A stretch of 64,000 bases of DNA from a candidate division WOR-3 bacterium. Lineage in GTDB: Bacteria > Hydrothermota > Tepidihabitantia > Tepidihabitantales > Tepidihabitantaceae. This document shows positions 35,953-43,450 of this stretch, piece after piece (positions within the stretch are counted from its first letter, which is position 1; every line of letters begins with the position of its first letter). The position numbers and the translations under genes were made by a program. Under the pieces are notes generated by a model. It did not search any database. It worked only from the letters and a program-made list of their open reading frames with translations, and was not told where the DNA came from. The stretch is taken from the NCBI GenBank assembly GCA_024653355.1, contig JANLFQ010000001.1, positions 704,576 through 768,575 of the forward strand, written 5' to 3'.

Positions 35953-36860
35953 CTGATTGTAACATCAAAAAGTTGCGGTTCCATCTTCACCATTCGGAAC
36001 CGCTCCGGCAGTTTGACATCCGCGCCTAATCGATACGACCCGGGACCTAAACCAGAAATCTTTATCTGTACTGCGATGTCTGAAGGTTTAAGTGAATCAA
36101 TCCTATTTGCCGGACCAGCAACCGCAATCTGCGCTTCATCTGGTACTACATCAACATCTATCGTTGGTGGTGCCAGCACCTGCACCGGCAAACCTAAAAA
36201 TATCCTTGCCGCCTCTTTTTCTAAAACTACCTCCACATCAATCGACTCCGGAACACAGGTAACCCCAGTTGCCGGCGGCACGACACGCAGACGCCTGATT
36301 TCTCCCTGCTGGACCGTGCTCAAATCCAGCGTTTCGGTACTAACTGCCGTATAACTCTGTACCTCTTCCCTTAACCCGACCAGCATCACACCAGACCGCG
36401 CTTTGATTTGAGAAACCATCATTCCTGAGGTAGGCTGGTTTTTCGTAGGAACCAAAACCGATACCTCTTTCGTTTGTGCCGGGCCCAATTTCACCTCAAT
36501 CACCTCTGGCTCTATCGCACGCACTATCACACCCGGTGGCAATTTCAGGTCCGAACCCTGCAACCGTACCTGTTTCGTTCCGAACTTGCCTTCAGGCACA
36601 ACCGGTGTAAACTCTAGCGCCGAGCGGCGCACCCGCAACAACTCCTTGCCCTTACCGCTCAACGCCACCACTGCTACTCGGGTGTCAACATCGGTTATCA
36701 CGCGCTCCGTCCTACCCTTCTCCACCACCTTGACCGGAACATCAAGTTTGACCTCGTAAGTTCGGTCCAGAACTGCCAGCGACCAGAGAAAAAGGGCAAA
36801 GATGAAGGCAACAATTTTCAACGACAGATTACCAAAAACTATTCGCAAAAACTGACTCAT
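35949..36860 (-). CDS. YbbR-domain (CdaR-like) membrane protein
   Basis: This protein has 303 residues from the second ATG. An N-terminal membrane helix (about 8-28) precedes three or four YbbR-like beta-domains with the recurring pattern (P)VKVVEKGRTERVITD..., VIVRAIEPEVIEVKL and FLGLPVQVLAPPTIDV. In Firmicutes such proteins regulate the c-di-AMP cyclase; no cyclase lies here. The frame starts with two ATGs. The second is preferred because it lies 6 nt after the -10 box. It is coupled to tsaD by a 4-nt overlap. Confidence 0.85.
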   Translation of the reverse strand: MSQFLRIVFGNLSLKIVAFIFALFLWSLAVLDRTYEVKLDVPVKVVEKGRTERVITDVDTRVAVVALSGKGKELLRVRRSALEFTPVVPEGKFGTKQVRLQGSDLKLPPGVIVRAIEPEVIEVKLGPAQTKEVSVLVPTKNQPTSGMMVSQIKARSGVMLVGLREEVQSYTAVSTETLDLSTVQQGEIRRLRVVPPATGVTCVPESIDVEVVLEKEAARIFLGLPVQVLAPPTIDVDVVPDEAQIAVAGPANRIDSLKPSDIAVQIKISGLGPGSYRLGADVKLPERFRMVKMEPQLFDVTIR

Positions 36861-36866
36861 CATTAC

Positions 36867-36895
36867 AATATAAATATCACTGCCTTATCTGTCAA
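36867..36895 (-). promoter_or_regulatory. Promoter of ybbR-tsaD (leaderless geometry)
   Basis: TTGACA, a 17-nt spacer and TATATT; the second ATG of ybbR (36860) begins 6 nt downstream. It is divergent from the acyl-CoA synthetase gene. Confidence 0.7.
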
Positions 36896-36912
36896 TGACA
36901 CATTCTCCGCAC

Positions 36913-36941
36913 TTGACTTTATTAGTAAATAGTCCATCATT
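36913..36941 (+). promoter_or_regulatory. Weak candidate promoter of the acyl-CoA synthetase gene
   Basis: TTGACT, a 17-nt spacer and a poor ATCATT, 4 nt before the ATG at 36946. Confidence 0.35.
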
Positions 36942-36945
36942 GTCT

Positions 36946-38739
36946 ATGGCAGATACCCTCTATTTTTCTTTCCTTGAAACCGCCCAGCGCCTACCTTCCC
37001 ATCCTGCCTTGATGCACAAGGTAGAAAATCGATTCCAGACACTTACTTATGGTGAACTGTGCCACCGTATTGACGAAACTGCTGCCGGACTCCGATTTTA
37101 CGGCGTTAAACCTGACATGCGCGTGGGCATTTACTCCTACAATCGACCCGAATGGGCTATTGCCGACCTTGCCGCCATCAAACTGGGTGCGGTGGTCGTG
37201 CCCATCTATCACACCCTTTCTGTTGATGCCGTTTGTTACATCCTGAACGAAGCCGAAGTCAGTCACCTGTTTATTGAGAGCCCGGACCTGCTTGCACCCA
37301 TCATTCCCTGTCTTCCTCGGCTACCCCATCTGCAACTCATCGTCACCTTTTTTGAACAACTACCGGGGAACTTCAATGGTAAACCGTTTGTCTCCCTGAG
37401 TGCGCTCCAAAATCAGGGCAACAGATTCATCAAGCAAAATCCAGAAAACGCTAAACCCCATCAACCCCAGCCCGACGACCTCTTAACCATCTGTTACACC
37501 TCGGGCACAACCGGAGAACCGAAAGGGGCGATGCTATCTCATCGTAACATTTTAACTAACGCCCGGGCAGCAATTGAGCGCTTTAACATCACTGAAAAGG
37601 ACCGGTTCGTCTCTTTTTTACCACTCTGCCATATGTTTGAACGGACCTGTGGCTATTACACAATGCTTCTTGCCGGAGCAACCATCGCTTATGCCCAATC
37701 GCTCCAGACAATTCGCGAAGATGTTGCCCAAATCAAACCGACGGTCTTACTTGTCGTCCCCCGGGTCCTTGAAAAAGTTTACAATGCGGTTCAGGAAAAG
37801 GTATTGACCGGGCCGCCACTTCAGCGCCGGTTGATGATTGCCACCCTTAAAACATCAACCCGTTGTGCCATTCTCCGTACGCAGAAAAAAAACATTCCCC
37901 TCGGGCTGAAACTCCAGAAAGCCATTCTTGACCTCGTTGTCGTCCGAAAACTGCGCCGGCTGGGTGGGGGTAAAATCCGTATAATTATGTCCGGTGGGGC
38001 ACCACTGGAAAGAAAACTTGCCCGGACATTTCGAAATCTCGGATTCAACCTTCTTGAAGGCTACGGGCTAACCGAAACTGCGCCGGTTGTTTGTGCAGCG
38101 GTTCCGGGCGAAGAGAAAGTGGGCACGGTGGGTAAACCATTCCCCGGTGTTCAGGTGAAAATTGGAGAAAATAACGAAATCCTTGTCCGCGGTGTCAATG
38201 TGATGAAAGGTTATTTTAAGAAACCTGAAGAAACCGCCCGGGCAATCGATGCTGAAGGCTGGTTCCACACCGGCGACCAAGGACGGTTTGATGCCGCTGG
38301 CAACCTTATTATTACGGGCCGCATCAAAGAACTGATTGTCAATTCCTACGGTAAAAACATCCCGCCGGTGCCAATTGAACAGGCACTAATTAACTCCAAG
38401 TACATTGAGCAAGCAGTAGTGTTTGGTGACCGTAAACCCTATCTCGTTGCCCTAATTGTTCCGGCACGGTTGACGCTTGAAGACTATGCCCGCCAGGAGA
38501 AAATCCCGTTCGCTAAATTCGAAGAACTACTCAACCATCCCGAAATCATCGAACTGTTCCGCAACGAAATTACCCGTGCCACCGCCCATCTCGCCTCGTA
38601 CGAACAAATACGTAAATTCCGTCTCATCCCCGAACCTTTAACAGTGGAAAACAACCTTTTGACCCCGACCCTCAAGGTCCGGCGTCAGCCAACCTATGAG
38701 ATGTACAAAGACCTGATTGAATCAATGTATCAGGAATAA
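36946..38739 (+). CDS. Long-chain acyl-CoA synthetase (AMP-forming, FadD/ACSL-like)
   Basis: This protein has 597 residues. It activates a carboxylic acid with ATP and CoA. Motifs: YTSGTTGEPKGAMLSHRN (P-loop), PLCHMFERTCGYY, GGAPLERKLARTFRNLG, EGYGLTETAPVV, WFHTGDQGRFDAAGNLIITGR and the late KNIPPVPIEQAL. The length and the ARFRN-type linker fit the bacterial ACSL group. The open frame starts at 36895, but the ATG at 36946 gives the usual N-terminus and sits just after a TTGACT element. The downstream TPR gene follows by 3 nt. Confidence 0.92.
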   Translation: MADTLYFSFLETAQRLPSHPALMHKVENRFQTLTYGELCHRIDETAAGLRFYGVKPDMRVGIYSYNRPEWAIADLAAIKLGAVVVPIYHTLSVDAVCYILNEAEVSHLFIESPDLLAPIIPCLPRLPHLQLIVTFFEQLPGNFNGKPFVSLSALQNQGNRFIKQNPENAKPHQPQPDDLLTICYTSGTTGEPKGAMLSHRNILTNARAAIERFNITEKDRFVSFLPLCHMFERTCGYYTMLLAGATIAYAQSLQTIREDVAQIKPTVLLVVPRVLEKVYNAVQEKVLTGPPLQRRLMIATLKTSTRCAILRTQKKNIPLGLKLQKAILDLVVVRKLRRLGGGKIRIIMSGGAPLERKLARTFRNLGFNLLEGYGLTETAPVVCAAVPGEEKVGTVGKPFPGVQVKIGENNEILVRGVNVMKGYFKKPEETARAIDAEGWFHTGDQGRFDAAGNLIITGRIKELIVNSYGKNIPPVPIEQALINSKYIEQAVVFGDRKPYLVALIVPARLTLEDYARQEKIPFAKFEELLNHPEIIELFRNEITRATAHLASYEQIRKFRLIPEPLTVENNLLTPTLKVRRQPTYEMYKDLIESMYQE

Positions 38740-38742
38740 TAG

Positions 38743-39483
38743 ATGTTTCATCTGTTCATCATTTCCTTTTTCTTTTCTTCTTTACCAGCAAATGACATCA
38801 ACACGCTGTGCGACCGCGCTCAATTTTTTCTCTTCAACCGACACCTAAACCGCACTTATCTGGACTCCGCCTACGCGATTCTCGCCCACTGCCGTAACCT
38901 CAACCCAAGAAATGAGCGCACCCTCTACCTCTGGTCACGGATTCATACCCAGATGGGCGAAGATGCCCGTAACACCGCCGAAAAAATTCGCCTCTTTGAA
39001 AGGGCAAAAGTGATTGCGGAAACGCTCCAGACAATCAACCCGCAAAACCCGGCCGGCTATTTGTGGTGGGCAATTCCCCAAGGCAGAATCGGGCAGATGC
39101 GCGGTGTGCTCAACTCCCTTTTTATGGTTCCGGACCTTAAAAAAATGTTCAACAAAACCCTTGAACTTGACTCCAGTTATGCGGCTGCCTATGATGCCCT
39201 GGGGGTTCTTTATTACGAACTGCCCTCGTTTGCCGGTGGTGACTTAAAAAAAGCGGAAAAATTTCTGATTAAGGGGTTAAGAGTCGACCCCAACTACACT
39301 GTCATCCGTCTTGACCTTGCCAGGGTGTACATAAAACAGCACCGTTATGAAGATGCGAAGCGCGAACTCCACAACATCCTTAAAACCCAGAAACCAACCT
39401 ATCCTGCCGACTACTTTTTAGAAGACAAACCCGCCGCTGAAAAACTGTTGAAAGATTTAACTAAGGAAAACCGTCACCCCTGA
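38743..39483 (+). CDS. TatT-like TPR protein
   Basis: This protein has 246 residues with a short hydrophobic signal (about 1-15). The sequence NPAGYLWWAIPQGRIGQMRG, followed by LFMVPDLKKMFNKTLELDSS, YYELPSFAGGDLKKAEKFL and VDPNYTVIRLDLARVYI, follows the pattern of the TRAP-transporter-associated TatT family (Treponema TP0956). No TRAP transporter genes are nearby. It is co-transcribed with the acyl-CoA synthetase, so a role in handling a hydrophobic ligand is possible but speculative. Confidence 0.75.
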   Translation: MFHLFIISFFFSSLPANDINTLCDRAQFFLFNRHLNRTYLDSAYAILAHCRNLNPRNERTLYLWSRIHTQMGEDARNTAEKIRLFERAKVIAETLQTINPQNPAGYLWWAIPQGRIGQMRGVLNSLFMVPDLKKMFNKTLELDSSYAAAYDALGVLYYELPSFAGGDLKKAEKFLIKGLRVDPNYTVIRLDLARVYIKQHRYEDAKRELHNILKTQKPTYPADYFLEDKPAAEKLLKDLTKENRHP

Positions 39484-39485
39484 TG

Positions 39486-39788
39486 TTAATCGGTCCGCTG
39501 CCCGGTACGAACCTGAGCAACCGTTGAGGCGTCAGCCGATGGTACTGTGGTTTGTCCCCCCACCTTCTTCAATGCCTCATTGAGCAACCTGATTTTTGTT
39601 GCGACCGAAACCCGGCGATTTACAATCAACCAGAATCGTTCTCGGACACGGCACAATCCTCCTTCCCCGCGTAGGTCGTCATAGACCACCTTGATACCCA
39701 GTTCCTGACACCTTGCTTCCAGTTCCGCAAGCACTGCCTCTTTGCCTTTCAATTGACTTTCTCTTTGTGCTACTTTCTTGCCAGCCAT
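39486..39788 (-). CDS. Small conserved-type protein of unknown function
   Basis: This protein has 100 residues and no signal peptide. The central part, ELGIKVVYDDLRGEGGLCRVRERFWLIVNRR followed by VSVATKIRLLNEAL, matches a pattern of small uncharacterised proteins (GGxC, then a hydrophobic strand with N-R, then a helix). The start overlaps the epimerase gene by 19 nt, so it belongs to that operon. Function unknown. Confidence 0.7.
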   Translation of the reverse strand: MAGKKVAQRESQLKGKEAVLAELEARCQELGIKVVYDDLRGEGGLCRVRERFWLIVNRRVSVATKIRLLNEALKKVGGQTTVPSADASTVAQVRTGQRTD

Positions 39789-40735
39789 CCTTTCTCCTTA
39801 TACCACTGCAAAGTCCTTTCCATCCCTTTCTTTAAATCAAATTCAGGCTTAAACCCCAATTCCGTTTCTGCCCGTGGGTCAGTACAAACCCAGCACTCCT
39901 GACATAACTCCCGCACCTTGTCCGGATTGAAAATCGCCCCTTCTCGATTCAACCATTGATTCAAACTCGCCGCGAATAACGCCAGAATTTTGGGAACTCT
40001 AAAACATAAAACCCTCTTTCCGGTCACATCCTGCCACACCCTTACAAGTGCATAATAACTGTAACAGTTGCCGTCCGAAATAAAGAAAACCGCGCCTGAA
40101 GGGCAATTCTTCTCTCCGGCAAGAACTGCGGCACGAACCGCATCGTCAACATAAACTAAAGAAAATGTTCCACCCATCACCGGTGCCAAACCCCGTAAAA
40201 ACATCCGCCACATCAACAGCCCATCCCGGTCTCTGGGGCCATAAACCGCGGGAAACCGCAAAATCACCAGATGCAGTCTCTCTTTGTACTTAAGCACCGC
40301 CCGTTCCGCTTCCAGTTTTGCTCGACCGTAGAAACTCACCGGCGTTTCAATCTCTTTCTCACTCAAACTCCTGCCCGGTGGCACCGGACCTACCGCCGCT
40401 ACAGAAGAAAAAAGCACAAACCGTTTAACGCCAGCAGAAACCGCTACTCTTACCAGTCGCTCTGAACCCTCGCAATTCACCCGTACAAAATCCGCCTTCC
40501 GCCTTGCCCGCACCACTGCCGCCGTGTGAAACACCAGGTCAACACCTTCAACCGCCCGAGAAAGCGCCTCTTCATCCTCAAGAGAGCCGTAAACCAATTC
40601 TAACTCCAAACCTTCCAGCCACTCTAAGTTGCTCGTCTTTCGCACCAGACCACGCACCTCATACCCCTTTTTGAGCAATGCCGCGCACAAATGGGAACCG
40701 ATAAACCCATTTGCTCCAGTTACCAGCGCTCTCAT
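39770..40735 (-). CDS. NAD(P)-dependent sugar epimerase/dehydratase (extended SDR)
   Basis: This protein has 321 residues. The Rossmann motif GANGFIGSHLCAALLKKGY, the LVYGSLEDEEAL Asp/Glu region, the FHTAAVV strand and the YGRAK catalytic Tyr-Lys (Ser in FSSVAAVG) define an extended short-chain dehydrogenase. The substrate is probably a nucleotide sugar or a related carbonyl compound; it cannot be narrowed. It lies between the TIM-barrel isomerase and the small protein in a three-gene operon. Confidence 0.88.
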   Translation of the reverse strand: MRALVTGANGFIGSHLCAALLKKGYEVRGLVRKTSNLEWLEGLELELVYGSLEDEEALSRAVEGVDLVFHTAAVVRARRKADFVRVNCEGSERLVRVAVSAGVKRFVLFSSVAAVGPVPPGRSLSEKEIETPVSFYGRAKLEAERAVLKYKERLHLVILRFPAVYGPRDRDGLLMWRMFLRGLAPVMGGTFSLVYVDDAVRAAVLAGEKNCPSGAVFFISDGNCYSYYALVRVWQDVTGKRVLCFRVPKILALFAASLNQWLNREGAIFNPDKVRELCQECWVCTDPRAETELGFKPEFDLKKGMERTLQWYKEKGWLARK

Positions 40736-41571
40736 CGCAACTTCGGCAGCAACTGCTCAAAGTATTCCCGCGCAGCAAGCGCTGCCGCTCTCGGCCTGGT
40801 TTCCATCACGAGCCAGGAATTGCTTTTGACCAGCAGGCGTAAATACGGTTGGACATCGGTACTGCCCGCACCAAGCGGCAGGTGTTCGTCCCTTGTTCCA
40901 TGATTGTGATGAATATGCGAATGAAATATCTGATGTTTATACCTCTGAAAAAACTCAAACTCCTCTTTTTTGCGCTCGTCAGGCAAAATTGCAATATGTC
41001 CGATGTCAAAACACAGTCCTAAACTTCCGCCCAGCAGTTCCGGTAAAACCCGCTTCGTCGGCGCAAACCTGAAGCCCCCAACATTCTCGATGCACAACCT
41101 TGCCTTACCCCGGGCATAATTTTTCAACTCGCTAAGCGCCTCAAAAAGCGCATCGTCATAATATTCGGGAAACTCCTCGTGGGTATAGCGATTGCCGCCT
41201 GTGCCCATTCCGTAATGCATATCAAAACCCAAATGCATCACCACATTTTGGGCATCAATCTCCTCAGCCCAATCCAAGGTCTGCTTCAACTCCGCCACCG
41301 CGCAGCTTCGCACCCGCCGGCTCGGAATAAAAAACGACGGCCCTTCTAACGCATGGATTGCCAGTTTTACACCCAGCCGCGCCGCACTTTTTCTGACTGC
41401 GTGTCGCTCCCGAACACGGCGTAATTGCTCGCCAAAGCGGATATTACCGAGGTTAATTTCGAGCACTCCAAAACCAGCACTGGCGGCGAACTCAACCGCA
41501 TCGATTACATCCGAGAAGTCAAACAGAATTTGAATCCCGAGCCGCCTTCTTAGCCTCTCATCTTCAGGCAC
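40732..41571 (-). CDS. Sugar phosphate isomerase/epimerase-family TIM-barrel protein
   Basis: This protein has 279 residues from a GTG. The xylose-isomerase-like (AP_endonuc_2) fold is seen from the start FSDVIDAVEFAASAGFGVLEIN, the strand VVMHLGFDMHYG, the metal-site ENVGGFRFAPTKRVLP, LCFDIGHIAI and FHSHIHHNHGTRDEHLPLGAGSTD. It probably binds a divalent metal and isomerises a sugar or polyol. The GTG is 5 nt after a consensus -10 box. The end overlaps the epimerase by 4 nt. Confidence 0.85.
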   Translation of the reverse strand: MPEDERLRRRLGIQILFDFSDVIDAVEFAASAGFGVLEINLGNIRFGEQLRRVRERHAVRKSAARLGVKLAIHALEGPSFFIPSRRVRSCAVAELKQTLDWAEEIDAQNVVMHLGFDMHYGMGTGGNRYTHEEFPEYYDDALFEALSELKNYARGKARLCIENVGGFRFAPTKRVLPELLGGSLGLCFDIGHIAILPDERKKEEFEFFQRYKHQIFHSHIHHNHGTRDEHLPLGAGSTDVQPYLRLLVKSNSWLVMETRPRAAALAAREYFEQLLPKLR

Positions 41572-41576
41572 AACCG

Positions 41577-41604
41577 ATTATAAGTTTAACCCTGCCTTTG
41601 TCAA
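41577..41604 (-). promoter_or_regulatory. Consensus promoter of the isomerase-epimerase operon (leaderless)
   Basis: Perfect TTGACA, a 16-nt spacer and perfect TATAAT, then 5 nt to the GTG at 41571; no Shine-Dalgarno sequence. Confidence 0.8.
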
Positions 41605-41658
41605 TATGTACGGTATCTATTCAAACACACGCGCCTTAACTCCTTCCCCAGAATGGAA

Positions 41659-41686
41659 TTGACATTTCAGTTTGCCTGATTAACAT
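41659..41686 (+). promoter_or_regulatory. Promoter of the PLDc_N gene pair (leaderless)
   Basis: TTGACA, a 16-nt spacer and TAACAT, then 5 nt to the ATG at 41692. Confidence 0.65.
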
Positions 41687-41691
41687 AAGAC

Positions 41692-41928
41692 ATGAAGGAG
41701 TTGATTGGCGGCTGGCTCTGGTTTTCCATGCTCACATCTATCGTTGCAATTGGTGTTGGTGCAACCGTATTCTGGATATGGATTCTCATTGAAATCCTTA
41801 CCCGCGAAACCGACGAAAATAACACGCGTCTCATCTGGACCCTGGTGGTTATATTTACCCATTGGCTCGGCGCGCTGATTTATCTTTTTGTCCGTCGCCA
41901 CGAGCGAATCAATAAACTTGGGAGGTAA
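41692..41928 (+). CDS. Small PLDc_N-like membrane protein (copy 1)
   Basis: This protein has 78 residues. Two hydrophobic helices flank a conserved loop: FWIWILIEILTRETDENNTRLIW and HWLGALIYLFVRRHERI. This is the N-terminal membrane module of phospholipase-D-like proteins found on its own (PLDc_N family), of unknown function. It is nearly identical in design to the next gene, 5 nt downstream, so the pair is a tandem duplication. Confidence 0.85.
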   Translation: MKELIGGWLWFSMLTSIVAIGVGATVFWIWILIEILTRETDENNTRLIWTLVVIFTHWLGALIYLFVRRHERINKLGR

Positions 41929-41933
41929 ACAGT

Positions 41934-42194
41934 ATGTTGAACTGCACACCGGTACCGGTCTGCACCTGCGGACCCTTACCCCATCGTTTCTGGGGTGGAC
42001 CTTTTACTGGAATCATCGGCTTGGGACTATTCGTCCTTTGGGTCTGGGTGCTGATTGACCTTTTGACCAAAGAAACCGATGAAAACAACGAGCGTCTTAT
42101 CTGGGGGCTTGTCGTTGGACTCACCTATGCAATTGGTGCGATTCTCTACCTCATAATCCGGCGCCAGGAGCGTATTAAAACCCTGAACCGGTAA
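41934..42194 (+). CDS. Small PLDc_N-like membrane protein (copy 2)
   Basis: This protein has 86 residues. Same fold as the preceding gene (VWVLIDLLTKETDENNERLIW, AIGAILYLIIRRQERI), with a Cys/Pro-rich N-terminus (NCTPVPVCTCGPLPHRFWGG) not present in copy 1. A GGAGG lies 8 nt before the ATG. Function unknown; probably an inner-membrane protein. Confidence 0.83.
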   Translation: MLNCTPVPVCTCGPLPHRFWGGPFTGIIGLGLFVLWVWVLIDLLTKETDENNERLIWGLVVGLTYAIGAILYLIIRRQERIKTLNR

Positions 42195-42223
42195 TAATAA
42201 CCTTACTCTTGGATTTGCCTCAC

Positions 42224-42251
42224 TTGACCTTTCTGGCAAGAAATCTAAAAT
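42224..42251 (+). promoter_or_regulatory. Promoter of the MIP18-like gene (leaderless)
   Basis: TTGACC, a 16-nt spacer and TAAAAT, then 7 nt to the GTG at 42259. Confidence 0.65.
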
Positions 42252-42258
42252 CACAAAG

Positions 42259-42675
42259 GTGAAAAAAGATAAAAATGTGCCTCTCATTCGTACACTCCTC
42301 ATCCTCATCCTTCTCAGCGCCGGGATTGCCATAACACTCCTGCCGCACTGGCTCCGTTCCGCCAAAAATGTTCAGCCGATTACCCTTGAAGCTCAGGGCT
42401 GGTCTTATACCGGTGCCGGCGCACCGGACTCTCTCTTGATAATCCACCGCCTGCATCGCGTAATTGACCCGGAACTGGGTACCGACCTGATCAACATCGG
42501 CTTACTTGAAACGCTCAGAATCGACACCGCCGGTAATGTCCGGGTTGTATTCAACCTTACCACCCCGTTCTGTCCATACATAAAACAACTGGCAAAATCA
42601 ACCCTTGACACTCTTATCGCAACACCGGGTGTCCGCCGCGTTACCGTAAAATTTGACCCTAACATCCGGCGTTAA
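42259..42675 (+). CDS. Membrane-anchored MIP18-family (DUF59) protein
   Basis: This protein has 138 residues from a GTG. A membrane helix (about 8-29) is followed by a linker and a MIP18/DUF59 domain: IHRLHRVIDPELGTDLINIGLLETL and the Cys-containing LTTPFCPYIKQLAKSTLDTL. Soluble MIP18/SufT proteins assist iron-sulfur cluster assembly and normally lack a membrane anchor. The topology is type II-like, which would place the domain outside the cytoplasm. Followed after 21 nt by a DsbD-like membrane protein. Confidence 0.82.
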   Translation: MKKDKNVPLIRTLLILILLSAGIAITLLPHWLRSAKNVQPITLEAQGWSYTGAGAPDSLLIIHRLHRVIDPELGTDLINIGLLETLRIDTAGNVRVVFNLTTPFCPYIKQLAKSTLDTLIATPGVRRVTVKFDPNIRR

Positions 42676-42696
42676 CCTTTTCGCCCTGTACTCCTG

Positions 42697-43320
42697 ATGG
42701 AACAACTCGCGTTCCGCGCCCTGATGCTTGGTCTATCATCAGGCGCCTCCTGCCTTGGTTTTTGCCTGCCGGTGGCATTGCCGACCCTCGCTGGTTCTCA
42801 CCGGACGGGGTTCAAAGCCACCGCTCTCAACCTTGCGACTTTTCTTCTCGGTCGTCTCTCTGCCTATCTCCTCTCCGGTCTTATTTTTGGTTTGCTCGGT
42901 TCTACTATTGCCCGTTTTACAATCTTCCACCGCTTGATTTTACCATTCCTCTATATCGTTCTCGCAATCTTACTCATCCTATACGGTATTACAGACCTCA
43001 ACCCATTTGCCCGCTACGCCTTCTGTCAGCTCATTATCTCCCGCACTGAATCTCGTCTCTTTCCCTTTCTCCTTGGCATTATGATTGGATTTTCTCCCTG
43101 CCCGCCTTTTCTCCTGGCCATTACCACTGTGACTGACATCGGCGGCATAAAAAACGGCATCTTATTCTTCTTTCTATTCTTCTTAACGACCAGTTTATTC
43201 TTCTCTCCTTTGCTCCTTATCGGCATCTTTAACCGTTATGCAACCGTTCGCCTCGCTTCTCGCATCCTCGCCGTTATTACTGGCTTTTACTTTATCACCA
43301 TCGGCTTCCGTCTTTTCTGA
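42697..43320 (+). CDS. DsbD/TauE-like integral membrane protein (DsbD_2/CcdA-like)
   Basis: This protein has 207 residues, six to seven hydrophobic helices. Paired Cys/Pro motifs near TM1 (GASCLGFCLPVALPTLAG) and TM4 (GFSPCPPFLLA) resemble the electron-relay transmembrane domain of DsbD/CcdA (DsbD_2, formerly TauE/SafE-like). Such proteins carry reducing power or sulfur compounds across the membrane. It is co-transcribed with the anchored MIP18 protein, which suggests a joint redox or cluster-related role; that is inference. Confidence 0.8.
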   Translation: MEQLAFRALMLGLSSGASCLGFCLPVALPTLAGSHRTGFKATALNLATFLLGRLSAYLLSGLIFGLLGSTIARFTIFHRLILPFLYIVLAILLILYGITDLNPFARYAFCQLIISRTESRLFPFLLGIMIGFSPCPPFLLAITTVTDIGGIKNGILFFFLFFLTTSLFFSPLLLIGIFNRYATVRLASRILAVITGFYFITIGFRLF

Positions 43321-43337
43321 ATAACCTTATCCGTCAC

Positions 43338-43366
43338 TTGACATTAATCCTTTATTTTGCTATATT
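43338..43366 (+). promoter_or_regulatory. Strong promoter of the fibre-like protein gene
   Basis: TTGACA, a 17-nt spacer and TATATT, then an 84-nt leader with AAGGAGG before the ATG at 43451. Confidence 0.75.
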
Positions 43367-43450
43367 TTTCCGAAGGTATGGGAAAAGGGTCAAAAACCCT
43401 GCACGGCCAGCACAAACAAATAAAACCTGCTAACTAATAAAGGAGGTCCA

